Of a stretch of 64,000 nucleotides of DNA, positions 44,315-62,049 are shown in pieces. Source of the stretch: Megaleporinus macrocephalus (Eukaryota; Chordata; Actinopteri; Characiformes; Anostomidae); contig CM038720.1 of the NCBI GenBank assembly GCA_021613375.1, positions 5,945,462 through 6,009,461 on the forward strand, in the 5' to 3' direction. Positions within the stretch are counted from its first letter, which is position 1, and every line of letters begins with the position of its first letter. The translations under genes were made by a program, and so were the position numbers. A model generated the notes under the pieces. That model was not told where the DNA came from. It made no database searches and worked only from the letters and a program-made list of their open reading frames with translations.

Positions 44315-45735
44315 ATCAGATCTTGAGCTCCAGTTTGAAGAACAAAGTTAGGTTCCAGATTTCTCCTGGACGCCCCAGACATTGTATGAATGTGTTCAGT
44401 TCCTTCAGCAGCAAATCTTGATTTAGCTTAATGAAGTACTGAGCAGTCAAAGCAGGTATTAGATGAGAACTGTAAATAATACTGGGTTGTTTAGGAGAAG
44501 CTTGGAAAGAGTTAAATAAACACACTGATGTATAGAAAAGCTCTACTTAATCTATTAATACTGTTTAATACTTAAATAATAAAATGTTTTGCTGAGTAAA
44601 TAAAAGCTTCCATCTGGAAAAAATAGCTTTTTAAATATTATAATGTTCCCAAGAGCCTCAAACCTTTACACAGTCCTGTACATTCGTGCACAGACCAACC
44701 TACTATTTGTATTTGTCAAATTCCGAGTATTATTTCGTTAAACTAAAGCCACCTTGGTTTTATTTATTAGCCTACAGATCAATGGCCAGCAGTCAGGATT
44801 GGATTCCCAAAGGATTCCCAATGGATACTCAATGAATTCCCAATGGATTCCCAATGGATTCCCAAAGAAAACCTGAATCTGAGGGATTTTATGCTGCCCT
44901 ACAGAAAACTGTATAACATTACAAACAACAGTGTATTCCTACAATGCAACACTACTTACTGTATTAAGCTTCCTGTCTGGAAAAAATATATAATAATTAA
45001 ATATAATAATGTCCCCAAGGGCCTCAGTACTGACCATTCATGCACAGACAATCTTACTATTTGTATTTGAGCATGATTTTGTTCAACTAAAGCCACCTTG
45101 GTTTTATTTATTAGCCTACAGATCAATGGCCAGCGGTCAGGATTGGATTCCCAATGGATTCCCATTGGATTCTCAAAAGATTCAGCAAAAGATTCCCAAT
45201 GGATTCCCCAAAAAAACTGAAGCTGATGGATTTAAAGCTGCACTACATAAAACTGTATCACATTACAAACAACAAAGTGTTCCTACAATCCAACACTACT
45301 TACTGTATTAGGCTTCCTGTCTGGAATAAATAGCTTTTTAAATATAATAATGTCCCCAAAGGCCTCGAACCTTTATGCACAGACCATCTTACTATTTGTA
45401 TTTGTCAAATTCCGAGCATGATTTTGTTCAACTAAAGCCACCTTGGTTGTATTTATTAGCCTACAGATAAATGACCAGTCAGGATTGGATTCCCAGAGGA
45501 TTCCCATTAGATTCCCAATGGAGTCTCAATGGATTCCCAAAGAAAACCTGGTGCTGATGGATTTAATGCTGCCCTACAAAAAACTGTATCACGTTACAAA
45601 CAACAATGTATTCCTACAATGTAGCACCACTTACTGTATTAACTCTATTTGAATATTTAAAAAATAAAGTGATTTGCTGAGCAAATAGAAGCTTCCAGTC
45701 TGGAAAAAATAGCTTTTTAAACATAATGATGTTCC
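44315..45735 (+). mobile_element. Dispersed element H, longest copy, three internal tandem sections
   Basis: The left edge ATCTTGAGCTCCAGTTTGAA and GAACAAAGTTAGGTTCC leads into the CGCCCCAGACATTGTATG block. Three tandem sections of about 343 bp follow, with GGATTGGATTCCC at 44797, 45140 and 45482. Each holds 11-bp GGATTCCCAAT runs and the words CTACTATTTGTATTTG, GCCACCTTGG and CTGCCCTACA. Compared with two sections at 16.3 kb, the copy number of the section varies between loci. Non-coding, class unknown. Confidence 0.78.
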
Positions 45736-46702
45736 CAAGTCACTAAAACCATTTGCATAAAACCCTACATGACTTTTTTACGCAGCTGATTAGATAAAGT
45801 TTAGTGGAAATTTTACAGGTGAAGGAAAAATATTTTTAATTTGTAAAGGAAGTTGTTAAGATTTTTTTTCAAAAATGGGTTTCAACTATTCCTGTTGGGA
45901 AAGTTCTACCAGTAACATTTGATTAAAAAAAAAACAAGGATATTTTACAATAAACACTGTCAATTCAAAAATATAATGGAATATATTGATAAACATTTAG
46001 AATTTCTTTTCTTAGGCTAATCCGTCGCTGACGATCACCGCTGGGTTAATTACTGTTAATTATAACCTACACTTTGCACCAGTGAGAACAGTAATCAGAC
46101 TGTAATGATATTAAATCTGAATTAAACTGAACTGAATTCATTATTACAGCAGGAGACTGTGCAGGAGCCTGTACGTGCCCCTCCCCCTCCATATGGAGTA
46201 ATAGGCTGTAGGTTTCCACCCCGCGCTATAGGCCGTGCTGTTGCCTCCGCAGGGTTCCGGCAAGCCTTCGCGCGGCCCGGTGTCCTTGCTCTCACATAGT
46301 AAATACCATTCGTCACCTTGTATTTTAATCAGGGCACTGGAGATTGATAGCCGGACGTGTCATGTTAACTGTGATCATTCGTCAAATCCCCAGGCGTTTC
46401 CCCTCTGTCAGCAAGGGCCAGGGAGACACTCTGCCACCCTCTTGAGTTAGGAGGTCCAAACTCAAGCATTATGCTCTGCCGGACGCTCACCGGCGCGAAC
46501 ATACATCAGCACGGCGGGACACGCTGGCGGCTGATCCACAGCGGCTGGATATAGAAATTGATTTCAGTTCTGTTGTGATCAGCGGACAACATTAGTGCTG
46601 GAAACCTGAGAATGAGCAAAACTCAGTGATGCACCAACATTAAAAGATCTCTGGAACTGAAATTCAGGACCTACAGTCAATCGACGGTCAAGGCGTATAC
46701 AC
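45736..46702. other. AT-rich DNA then a GC-balanced island
   Basis: From 45736 to 46130 the DNA is AT-rich without features. From 46130 to 46690 it is unique and GC-balanced. No gene is supported. Confidence 0.4.
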
Positions 46703-46765
46703 AGACATGTTCTATTCCTATCGAGACGGATACGCGGAAGTGTCCAATCGAAATAGAACATGTCT
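46703..46765. repeat. Short palindrome at the left edge of the 33-bp array
   Basis: AGACATGTTCTATT (46703-46716) and its exact reverse complement (46752-46765) flank a 35-bp loop. The left arm resembles a 33-bp array unit and the right arm an inverted one, so the array begins with a head-to-head pair. Confidence 0.85.
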
Positions 46766-48283
46766 GAGGTGTATACGTGGATGAGTTCTATTCCAACTGA
46801 GGTGTATACATGGATGGGTTCTATTCCAACTGAGGTGTATACATGGATGAGTTCTATTCCAACTGAGATGTATACATGGATGGGTTCTATTCCAACTGAG
46901 GTGTATACATGGATGGGTTCTATTCCAACTGAGGTGTATACATGGATGAGTTCTATTCCAACTGAGGTGTATACATGGATGAGTTCTATTCTGATTGAGG
47001 TGTATACATGGATGAGTTCTATTCTGATTGAGGTGTATACATGGATGAGTTCTATTCTGATTGAGGTGTATACATGGATGAGTTCTATTCTGATTGAGAT
47101 GTATACATGGATGAGTTCTATTCTGATTGAGGTGTATACATGGATAAGTTCTATTCCAACTGAGGTGTATACATGGATGAGTTCTATTCTGATTGAGGTG
47201 TATACATGGATGAGTTCTACTCTGATTGAGGTGTATACATGGATGAGTTCTATTCTGATTGAGGTGTATACATGGATGGGTTCTATTCCAACTGAGGTGT
47301 ATACATGGATGAGTTCTATTCCAACTGAGATGTATACATGGATGGGTTCTATTCCAACTGAGGTGTATACATGGATGGGTTCTATTCCAACTGAGGTGTA
47401 TACATGGATGAGTTCTATTCCAACTGAGGTGTATACATGGATGAGTTCTATTCTGATTGAGGTGTATACATGGATGAGTTCTATTCTGATTGAGGTGTAT
47501 ACATGGATAAGTTCTATTCCAACTGAGGTGTATACATGGATGAGTTCTATTCTGATTGAGGTGTATACATGGATGAGTTCTACTCTGATTGAGGTGTATA
47601 CATGGATGAGTTCTATTCTGATTGAGGTGTATACATGGATGAGTTCTATTCTGATTGAGGTGTATACATGGATGAGTTCTATTCTGATTGAGGTGTATAC
47701 ATGGATGAGTTCTATTCTGATTGAGGTGTATACATGGATGAGTTCTACTCTGACTGAGGTGTATACATGGATGAGTTCTATTCTGATTGAGGTGTATACA
47801 TGGATGAGTTCTATTCTGATTGAGGTGTATACATGGATGAGTTCTATTCCAACTGAGGTGTATACATGGATGAGTTCTACTCCAACTGAGGTGTATACAT
47901 GAAGGAGTTCTATTCCAACTGAGGTGTATACATGGATGAGTTTTATTCCAACTGAGGTGTATACATGGATGAGTTCTACTCCAACTGAGGTGTATACATG
48001 GATGAGTTCTACTCCAACTGAGGTGTATACATGGATGAGTTCTACTCCAACTGAGGTGTATACATGAAGGAGTTCTATTCCAACTGAGGTGTATACATGG
48101 ATGGGTTCTATTCCAACTGAGGTGTATACATGGATGAGTTCTATTCCAACTGAGGTGTATACATGGATGACTTCTATTCTGATTGAGGTGTATACATGGA
48201 TGAGTTCTATTCCAACTGAGGTGTACACATGGATGAGTTCTATTCTGATTGAGGTGTATACATGGATGAGTTCTATTCCGATG
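46766..48283 (+). repeat. 33-bp minisatellite, array 1, about 46 copies
   Basis: The unit is GAGGTGTATACATGGATGAG followed by TTCTATTCCAACT or TTCTATTCTGATT. With 33 bp per unit and no stop, both strands stay open (plus: EVYTWMSSIPT; minus: an 11-residue HVYTSVGIELI repeat). A higher-order pattern of about 462 bp (14 units) is visible: the variant GAGATGTATACATGG recurs at 46865 and 47327 followed by the same order of unit types. A protein is not supported: there is no conserved start, flanking domain or splice context. Confidence 0.97.
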
Positions 48284-49222
48284 GGTCAGGGCATACAGTA
48301 CAGGGGTCAGCTGAGGAAGCTAGACTGGGAGACAGCAAAAAAAGTAGAGAAGAAAACGTCCAGATGAAGCGAGTCAACAGAGGAGGCAGGGAGGAAACGA
48401 AGAGAGGTTTGTTTTGATGAGAAAGTTCCCTAATGTAATCAATGTCTGGACTCTCCCTCCTCTTCCGCAACTGCTGAAGCCGAAGGAATTGCCATGTGCC
48501 GGAGAGAAGCAGCTACAGCTGAGTGCCAAGAATCATTCTCTCTCTTTCTCTCTCTCTCTTTCTCTTGCTTGCTCGCTCCCTCTTCCACTCCCAGACTGCT
48601 GACAGCATCTGCTCTCTGCGCTGGTGGAGTGCGGAGTGCCTCAGGGCTCTCTGTTAGGCCCGTTCATTAAGCAGAAATTGTCTGCTTGTTTAATAAACCT
48701 ACGCACATCTTCCCGCCCCGAACTCGCTCGGGCAGGGAGCGCGGCCAGCCCGGCGCAAAAAGTTAAATCCACTTGTCAAGCGGCGCTGGCTGGATGCGCT
48801 CGTCAGTGTCAGAAAGCATTACGCCGAGTGAAGGTCACGTCTTGGTTTAGAGAACGGATCTACTTCCAAGCAAACGGCTCCACGGCCGTGAAACAAGCCG
48901 TAGAATTAAGGGAATTGTTCCGGGTACGCATTTTGTGGCGACACCGCATGTTTAATAAAGTCTAAATCATCCTTCTGCAATTCTGAGAGCCAATATATGT
49001 GGTTTTAATGATATTGGCTATTAGTGTGAGCGATTTCCTGTTCCTCTGTAAGCTTGTTCTGATAGTCTTCATATTCCAATTAGCCTGCACGAGCTCATTA
49101 AGTGCTCTGGTACATGAGACTTGGTGGGTAATTGTGTTGTAAAGCCATTTGTTTTGGCGTTCCAAAGCTTTACAGGGTGCTCTGTTGCGCTGAGGACACT
49201 AGGGGGAGTCTGTAAAACGAGA
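48284..49222. other. Single-copy island, possible non-coding regulatory DNA
   Basis: Nearly 900 bp of unique sequence between the two 33-bp arrays, with a (TC)n run at 48537-48565. The texture, with homeodomain-like TTAATGA, CAATTAG and CATTAAG words near 48.66 and 48.99-49.11 kb, is what conserved developmental enhancers often look like, but this is a guess. Open frames at 48273-48965 overlap on both strands. Confidence 0.4.
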
Positions 49223-49436
49223 TGTTTACAGATATCATGTTTGTAAAATGCTTATTCGAGTGCCACGCAGGCCATGATTCAGTATGATGATCTCATCGAA
49301 TTAGCGAAAAAGATGGAAAAGCCATTGCCTCCGAGCATTTAGAGCAGGACTGTATCCCTGTGGTCCCTGTTCTACTGCTCTGAAATTCAGGCTGGCTGCT
49401 TCGTGTACCATAATCGATTGACTTATTGAGACGGAT
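49223..49436 (+). repeat. Direct repeat flanking array 2, left copy
   Basis: AGATGTTTACAGATATCATG, GTGCCACGCAGGCCATGATT, CAGTATGATGATCTCATCGA and CAGGCTGGCTGCTTCGTGT recur in order at 51029-51234 with a few substitutions and small indels. Confidence 0.95.
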
Positions 49437-51028
49437 CTCATTCCAACTGAGGTGTATACATGGAGGAGTTCTATTCCAACTGAGGCGTATACATGGAGGA
49501 GTTCTATTCCAACTGAGGCGTATACATGGATGAGTTCTATTCCAACTGAGGTGTATACATGGATGAGTTCTATTCCAACTGAGGTGTATACATGGATGGG
49601 TTCTATTCCGATTGAGGTGTATACATGGATGGGTTCTATTCCGATTGAGGTGTATACATGGATGGGTTCTATTCCAACTGAGGTGTATACATGGATGAGT
49701 TCTATTCCAACTGAGGTGTATACATGGAGGAGTTGTATTCCAACTGAGGTGTATACATGGATGGGTTCTATTCCAACTGAGGTGTATACATGGATGGGTT
49801 CTATTCCAACTGAGGTGTATACATGGATGGGTTCTATTCCGATTGAGGTGTATACATGGATGGGTTCTATTCCAACTGAGGGGTATACATGGATGAGTTC
49901 TATTCCAACTGAGATGTATACATGGATGAGTTCTATTCCAACTAAGGTGTATACATGGATGGGTTCTATTCCGATTGAGGTGTATACATGGATGAGTTCT
50001 ATTCCGATTGAGGTGTATACATGGATGGGTTCTATTCCAACTGAGGTGTATACATGGATGAGTTCTATTCCAACTGAGGTGTATACATGGAGGAGTTGTA
50101 TTCCAACTGAGGTGTATACATGGATGGGTTCTATTCCAACTGAGGTGTATACATGGATGGGTTCTATTCCAACTGAGGTGTATACATGGATGGGTTCTAT
50201 TCCAACTGAGGGGTATACATGGATGAGTTCTATTCCAACTGAGATGTATACATGGATGAGTTCTATTCCAACTAAGGTGTATACATGGATGAGTTCTATT
50301 CCAACTGAGGTGTATACATGGATGGGTTCTATTCCGATTGAGGTGTATACATGGATGAGTTCTATTCCAACTGAGGTGTATACATGGATGGGTTCTATTC
50401 CAACTAAGGTGTATACATGGATGGGTTCTATTCCGATTGAGGTGTATACATGGATGGGTTCTATTCCGACTGAGGTGTATACATGGATGGGTTCTATTCC
50501 GATTGAGGTGTATACATGGATGGGTTCTATTCCAACTGAGGTGTATACATGGATGAGTTCTATTCCGATTGAGGTGTATACATGGATGGGTTCTATTCCG
50601 ACTGAGGTGTATACATGGATGGGTTCTATTCCGATTGAGGTGTATACATGGATGGGTTCTATTCCAACTGAGGTGTATACATGGAGGAGTTCTATTCCAA
50701 CTGAGGTGTATACATGGATGAGTTCTATTCCAACTGAGGTGTATACATGGATGAGTTCTATTCCAACTAAGGTGTATACATGGATGGGTTCTATTCCGAT
50801 TGAGGTGTATACATGGATGGGTTCTATTCCAACTGAGGTGTATACATGGATGAGTTCTATTCCGATTGAGGTGTATACATGGATGGGTTCTATTCCAACT
50901 GAGGTGTATACATGGATGGGTTCTATTCCAACTGAGGTGTATACATGGATGGGTTCTATTCCAACTGAGGTGTATACACGGATGAGTTCTATTCCAACTG
51001 AGGTGTATACATGGATGGGTTCTATTCC
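49437..51028 (+). repeat. 33-bp minisatellite, array 2, about 48 copies
   Basis: Same unit as array 1 and same orientation. The third subtype here is TTCTATTCCGATT, not the TTCTATTCTGATT of array 1. The variant GAGGGGTATACATGG occurs at about 49880 and 50210, a 330-bp (10-unit) higher-order period with the same neighbours. Long open frames exist on both strands for the same trivial reason as in array 1. Confidence 0.97.
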
Positions 51029-51234
51029 GATTGAGATGTTTACAGATATCATGCTTGTAAAATGCTTATGCAAGTGCCACGCAGGCCATGATTCAGTATG
51101 ATGATCTCATCGAATTAGGGAAAAGATGGAAAAACCATTGCCTCCAACCATTTAGAGCAGGGCTTTATCCCTGTGGTCCCTGTTCTCATGCTCTGAAAAT
51201 CAGGCTGGCTGCTTCGTGTGCCATAATCGATGGA
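51029..51234 (+). repeat. Direct repeat flanking array 2, right copy
   Basis: Matches 49223-49436 by eye at well over 90 per cent, ending at the shared CCATAATCGAT. The left copy runs directly into array 2 and the right copy directly out of it. Confidence 0.95.
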
Positions 51235-52240
51235 CTTAAGCATGTGCTGGAGATCATAGTGCAGTTCCATTTGCAGATTTTCAGGGTCACTTTCCTGGCA
51301 CTGTCTGTTTTAATGATTGCTACGTCAGTTCTGATCCAACAGCCTAGGTTTAGGATTAATCTTGGGCTGGGAAACCGGCCCTCGGCATATTGGCCCACTG
51401 TACTTACTGCTTTAGGTGGTTTCGCATGCAGGATCATCTCTGGTTTGTGGATGGAATTCAGTAAAACTTCCTCTCTCTCATTCCGAGGCCACGCCGCCAG
51501 AATGCTGGGCCAGTCGACGAGGGATCCTGGATGTTTGATCTGCGAGCATATGCGGTTTGTTCGAGGCACTGGCCATGGAACCCATTTCTATGATGGCTGC
51601 CAGCCCTGGCCGAGCTGGAGCACAATGCCCGGGCAAAGCGAGGGCCAGGGAACGGAGAACAGACTGGTGGAGATTCGTCTCCACAGCCAATGGCACCAGC
51701 AGCATCTCAGGGGCTTGCAGGAGACATCCTGCTCCCGCTGAGAACAGCTTGACTCATCACCAATCTCTCCGCCCGGCTGGGTGGAATGGCTGTTTTTGCA
51801 CAAGCTCCATCGCTGAGCTGTGGAAAGTCCAACAGAATGGCAGCGCTCCATATGGAGGCTCCACCATATGATCTGTGGACAAGGATTGGTTAATAAATTG
51901 GTAGCAATAGACATGAAGATGCCTCGTGGACCTCATTGGTGATTCACTCACTCACTCATATTTAGCAGGTGAAAGTAGGAATAGGCATTTCACTTAAATT
52001 TGATATTTGAAGAAAAAGCTTGATCACATACAGCCGTTATCAACTACCTTAAATATCTGCTTGCCCTGTAACATACTCATGCTAAACATTGAGTTTATTC
52101 ATTTAAAGGTGAACATGAGCTTAATGTCTGAAACCTATCCAGAAGGGGGAGCCATTAGCTCTTACAGTGGTGCTTTGTATCAGTGACACAGTGTGCTGGT
52201 CAGCCAACAGGCCACACTCCTCAATGCAGTATAAGTTCCT
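51235..52240. other. Single-copy island, possible non-coding regulatory DNA
   Basis: The sequence from 51235 to 51930 is unique and GC-balanced. A plus-strand open frame of 217 codons (51088-51741) runs through the direct repeat into it; minus-strand frames overlap it almost fully, and no motif is recognised. Near 51945-51975 CACTCATATTTAGCAGG resembles the 61-bp unit at the window start. Confidence 0.4.
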
Positions 52241-53752
52241 ACATGAAGGAACAGTGTTGATGGTGATAAAGGAATGAAGGGATGAAGGAAGAGTGTTGGT
52301 GATGATAAAGGAATGAAGGGATGAAGGAACAGTGTTGATGGTGATAAAGGAATGAAGGGATGAAGGAAAAGTGTTGGTGATGATAAAGGAATGAAAGGAT
52401 GAAGGAACAGTGTTGGTGATGATAAAGGAATGAAGGGATGCAGGAACAGTGTTGGTGATGATAAAGGAATGAAGGGATGAAGGAACAGTGTTGGTGATGA
52501 TAAAGGAATGAAGGGATGAAGGAACAGTGTGGTGATGATAAGCGAATGAAGGGATGAAGGAACAGTGTTGGTGATGATAAAGGAAATGAAGGGATGAAGG
52601 AACAGTGTTGGTGGTGATAAAGGAATGAAGGGATGAAGGAACAGTGTTGGTGATGATAAAGGAATGAAGGGATGAAGGAACAGTGTTGGTGATGATAAAG
52701 GAATGAAGGGATGAAGGAACAGTGTTGGTAATAATAAAGGAATGGAGGAATAGTGTTGGTGATGATAACAGAGATGAAGGGATGAAGGAACAGTGTTGGT
52801 GATGATAAAGTAATGAAGGGATGAAGGAACAGTGTTGGTGGTGATAAAGGAATGAAGGGATGAAGGAACAGTGTTGGTGATGATAAAGGAATGAAGGGAT
52901 GAAGGAACAGTGTTGGTGATGATAAAGGAATGAAGGATGAAGGGAACAGTGTTGATGGTGATAAAGGAATGAAGGGGATGAAGAACGTGTTGGTGATGAT
53001 AAAGGAATGAAGAGATGAAGGAACAGTGTTGGAGATGATAAAGGAATGAAGGGATGAAGGAACAGTGTTGGTGGTGATAAAGGAATGAAGGGATGAAGGA
53101 ACAGTGTTGGTGGTGATAAAGGAATGAAGGGATGAAGGAGCGTGTTGGTGATGTTAAAGGGAATGAAGGGATGAAGGAACAGTGTTGGTGATGATAAAGG
53201 AATGAAGGGATGAAGGAACAGTGTTGGTGATGATAAAGGAATGAAGAGATGAAGGAACAGTGTTGGTGATGATAAAGGAATGAAGGGATGAAGGAACAGT
53301 GTTGGTGGTGATAAAGGAATGAAAGGATGAAGGAACAGTGTTGGTGATAAAGGAATGAAGGGATGAAGGAACAGTGTTGGAAATGATAAAGGAATGAAGG
53401 GATGAAGGAACAGTGTTGGAGATGATAAAGGAATGAAGGGATGAAGGAACAGTGTTGGTGATGATAAAGGAATGAAGGGATGAAGGAACAGTGTTGGAAA
53501 TGATAAGGAATGAAGGGATGAAGGAACAGTGTTGGTGATGATTAAAGGAATGAAGGGATGAAGGAACAGTGTTGGAAATGATAAAGGAATGAAGGGATGA
53601 AGGAACAGTGTTGGTGATGATAAAGGAATGAAGGGATGAAGGAACAGTGTTGGAGATGATAAAGGAATGAAGGGATGAAGGAACAGTGTTGGTGGTGATA
53701 AAGGAATGAAGGGATGAAGGAACAATGTTGGTGATAATAAAGGAATGAATTA
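52241..53752 (+). repeat. 39-bp minisatellite, about 38 copies, with many indels
   Basis: The unit is GTGTTGGTGATGATAAAGGA, ATGAAGGGATGAAGGAACA. The dominant period is 39 bp, but many copies have one- or few-base indels (for example around 52535, 52590, 52930-52990, 53140, 53510), unlike the 33-bp arrays. The minus-strand frames (HPFIPLSSPTLFL type) are artefacts and change frame at indels. Confidence 0.96.
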
Positions 53753-54045
53753 ATGTGTTGAACTAAAGACAGAGCAGAGAAACACTTGTTAATCGGAGAA
53801 GTGAAACTATTAGCCAATCAGATTGTGTCTATTCACAGAAGGACTCCTATCAGAAGTCTGGAAGAGTGACTTTGGAAGGCTGAAAGGACGAGTGGAAGAT
53901 TTGGAAGCTCCAGTAAAGAGCTCTCGCTCTGCAGACGTACAGAGCTCAGTGATTAATGCAGCTGTAGCGTTTCATTAAGATCAGAGAGAAAATGAATTAC
54001 GTGGGGAACTAAATACTGAAGAGACGCACATCATCTAATTCAGCT
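53753..54045. other. Short single-copy spacer
   Basis: Unique DNA between the 39-bp array and the polypurine tract; no feature seen. Confidence 0.5.
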
Positions 54046-58972
<4,927 letters not shown>

Positions 58973-59033
58973 CTTCATACCTATTAAAGTACATTTCAAA
59001 CCCAAAAAAAGGCCTTCAACTCCTTACGACGTC

Positions 59034-61248
59034 TGGTACTGACCACTACACCACCATACTAACCACTACACCACCATACTAACCACTACACCACCATACT
59101 AACCACTACCCCACCATACTAACCACTACACCACCATACTAACCCACTACACCACCATACTAACCACTACACCACCATACTAACCACTACACCACCATAC
59201 TGACCACTACACCACCATACTAACCACTACACCACCATACTAACCACTACACCACCATACTAACCACTACCCCCACCATACTAACCACTACACACACCAC
59301 TACTAACACCACTACACCACCCATACTAACCACTACACCCACCTTACTAACCACTACACCACCATACTGACCACTACACCACCATACTAACCACTACAAC
59401 CACCATACTAACCACTACACCACCGTACTAACCACTACACCACCGTACTAACCACTACACCACCATACTAACCACTACACCACCATACTAACCACTACAC
59501 CACCTTACTAACCACTACACCACCGTACTAACCACTACACCACTCTTACTAACCACTACACCACCATACTGACCACTACACCACCATACTAACCACTACA
59601 CCACCATACTAACCACTACACCACCATACTAACCCACTACACCACCTAACTAAACCACTACACCACCATACTGACCACTACACCACCATACTAACCACTA
59701 CACCACCATACTAACCACTACACCACCCGTACTGACCACTACACCACCGTACTAACCACTACACACCACCTTACTAACCACTACACCACCATACTAACCA
59801 CTACATCACCATACTAACCACTACACCACCGTACTAACCACTACACCACCGTACTAACCACTACACCACCATACTAACCACTACACCACCATACTAACCA
59901 CTACACCACCGTACTAACCACTACACCACCGTACTAACCACTACACCACCATACTAACCACTACACCACCATACTAACCACTACACCACCGTATACTAAC
60001 CACTACTACCACCACATACTAACCACTACACCACCCATACTAACACTACACCACCACGTACTAACCACTACACCACTATACTAACCACTACACCACCATA
60101 CTAACCACTACACCACCTTACTAACCACTACACCACTATACTAACCACTACACCACCATACTAACCACTACACCACCTTACTAAACCACTACACCACCAT
60201 ACTAACCACTACACCACCGTACTAACCACTACACCACTATACTAACCACTACACCACCTTACTAACCACTACACCACCATACTAACCACTACACCACCAT
60301 ACTAACCACTACACCACCGTACTAACCACTACACAATCATACTAACCACTACACCACCTTACTAACCACTACACCACCATACTAACCACTACACCACCAT
60401 ACTAACCACTACACCACCGTACTAACCACTACACCACCATACTAACCACTACAATACCATACTAACCACTACACCACCATACTAACCACTACACCACCTT
60501 ACTAACCACTACACCACCATACTGACCACTACACCACCATACTAACCACTACACCACCATACTAACCACTACACCACCGTACTAACCACTACAGCACCGT
60601 ACTAACCACTACACCACCCATACTAACCACTACACCACCTTACTAACCACTACACCACCGTACTAACCACTACACCACCTTACTAACCACTACTACACCA
60701 CCATACTGACCACTACACCACCATACTAACCACTACACTACCCATACTAACTACTACACCACCCATACTAACCACTACACCACCACTACTAACCACTACA
60801 CCACACATACTAACCACTACACCACCGTACTAACCACTACACCACCTTACTAACCACTACACCACCTTACTAACCACTACACCACCTTACTAACCACTAC
60901 ACCACCCATACTGACCACTACACCACCCATACTAACCACTACACCACCATACTAACCACTACACCACCGTACTAACCACTACACCACCGTACTAACCACT
61001 ACACCACCATACTGACCACTACACCACATACTAACCACTACACCACCATTACTAACCACTACACCACCATACTAACCACCTACACACCACCGTACTAACC
61101 ACTACACCACCGTACTAACCACTACACCACCGTACTAACCACTACACCACCATACTAACCACTACACCACCATACTAACCACTACACACACCATACTAAC
61201 CACCACACCACCATACTGACCACTACACCACCATACTAACCACTACAA
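59034..61248 (-). repeat. 20-bp A-box-like satellite array, about 110 copies, reverse
   Basis: ATACTAACCACTACACCACC is the reverse complement of the unit at 37301-38749. The array is longer and has many one- to three-base indels (for example 59270-59310, 59990-60060, 60690-60800, 61080), unlike the almost indel-free forward array. Confidence 0.98.
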
Positions 61249-62045
61249 TTTCTTTTCCAGGTAATTATACAGTCTAGATGTAAGAAAATGGCGAGCGTGG
61301 AAGCTGCTGTTCTCCTCTTAAGAACAACTAAAGTTCTAGAACGTGTCTGTTTTGAAGCCAGTTGCATCACAAACGCCTGATTGGCCTAATCTGGGAATAC
61401 AGGACGCTCCAGGAAAACAGTCCAGGTTGAGTTTACCTACATGTAACTGTTTAGTATGCAGGGCGGCGTTAACGCAGAGCAACAGAGGAGCTTCTAAAAA
61501 TGGCAACCCGTAAGCTCCGGAAATCAATGCTGATGTAAAATACTGCATACGTGTTTTCGCCCTTCCCACCTGCTTCTGCTCCGTAATGAGCTCCTGAGCT
61601 AATTGGAGCTCACGCGTGTCTCCAGTACAGTTCTCTGGAATAGAAAACGAAAGGGGGGGGCAAAATAAAACAAATCATGCAAGTCAACCCCGTAACACAG
61701 AGCGAGGGAACTTCAAAGGCCTGCCAGCCGGCCACTGGGGACCCGGAGCTCGCAGTGTGTTCTAATAAGCAGAAGCAATTGTGCCACCTCGCTGCAGCAG
61801 CACTACCGCACTGCCAAACCGGCCCCGTCTTCAAACAGGGTTATCATTACGGCCCCGAGAACCCGCAGAGCGAGAGACGGAGGATCAGCAACACAGACGG
61901 CATCCATCTGATCATAACATAAAGGGCACGCGACCTGCACGCCTCAGGGCGGCTACGAGCCGAGGGTGGGCCTGCAGCATCTGGTGGCAGCCTTCGCGAC
62001 GCCCGTCATATATTAATAACCATATCTCCCAGTTCAGTTATTAGC
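61249..62045. other. Single-copy island, possible non-coding regulatory DNA
   Basis: Unique, GC-balanced, about 800 bp. Opposite-strand frames overlap at 61610-61922; no motif is recognised. TTTCTTTTCCAG at 61249-61260 looks like a splice acceptor but the following frame closes quickly. Confidence 0.4.
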
Positions 62046-62049
62046 AGAG

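Noticed and set aside
46579..48228. Open frames of 549 (minus) and 380 (plus) codons in 33-bp array 1, resembling a repeat protein
   Set aside because: A 33-bp stop-free unit gives open frames on both strands automatically; the frame ends at ordinary array edges and no signal peptide or flanking domain exists.
49301..51101. Open frames of 590 (minus) and 549 (plus) codons in array 2
   Set aside because: Same reason as for array 1; the ends run into the direct repeats without any gene structure.
51088..51741. 217-codon plus-strand frame as a gene
   Set aside because: Its first part lies in a non-coding direct repeat, opposite-strand frames overlap it, and no motif is recognised.
52121..53725. 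534-codon minus-strand frame with HPFIPL repeats
   Set aside because: Caused by the 39-bp period; the repeated peptide changes frame at indels, which a selected protein would not tolerate.
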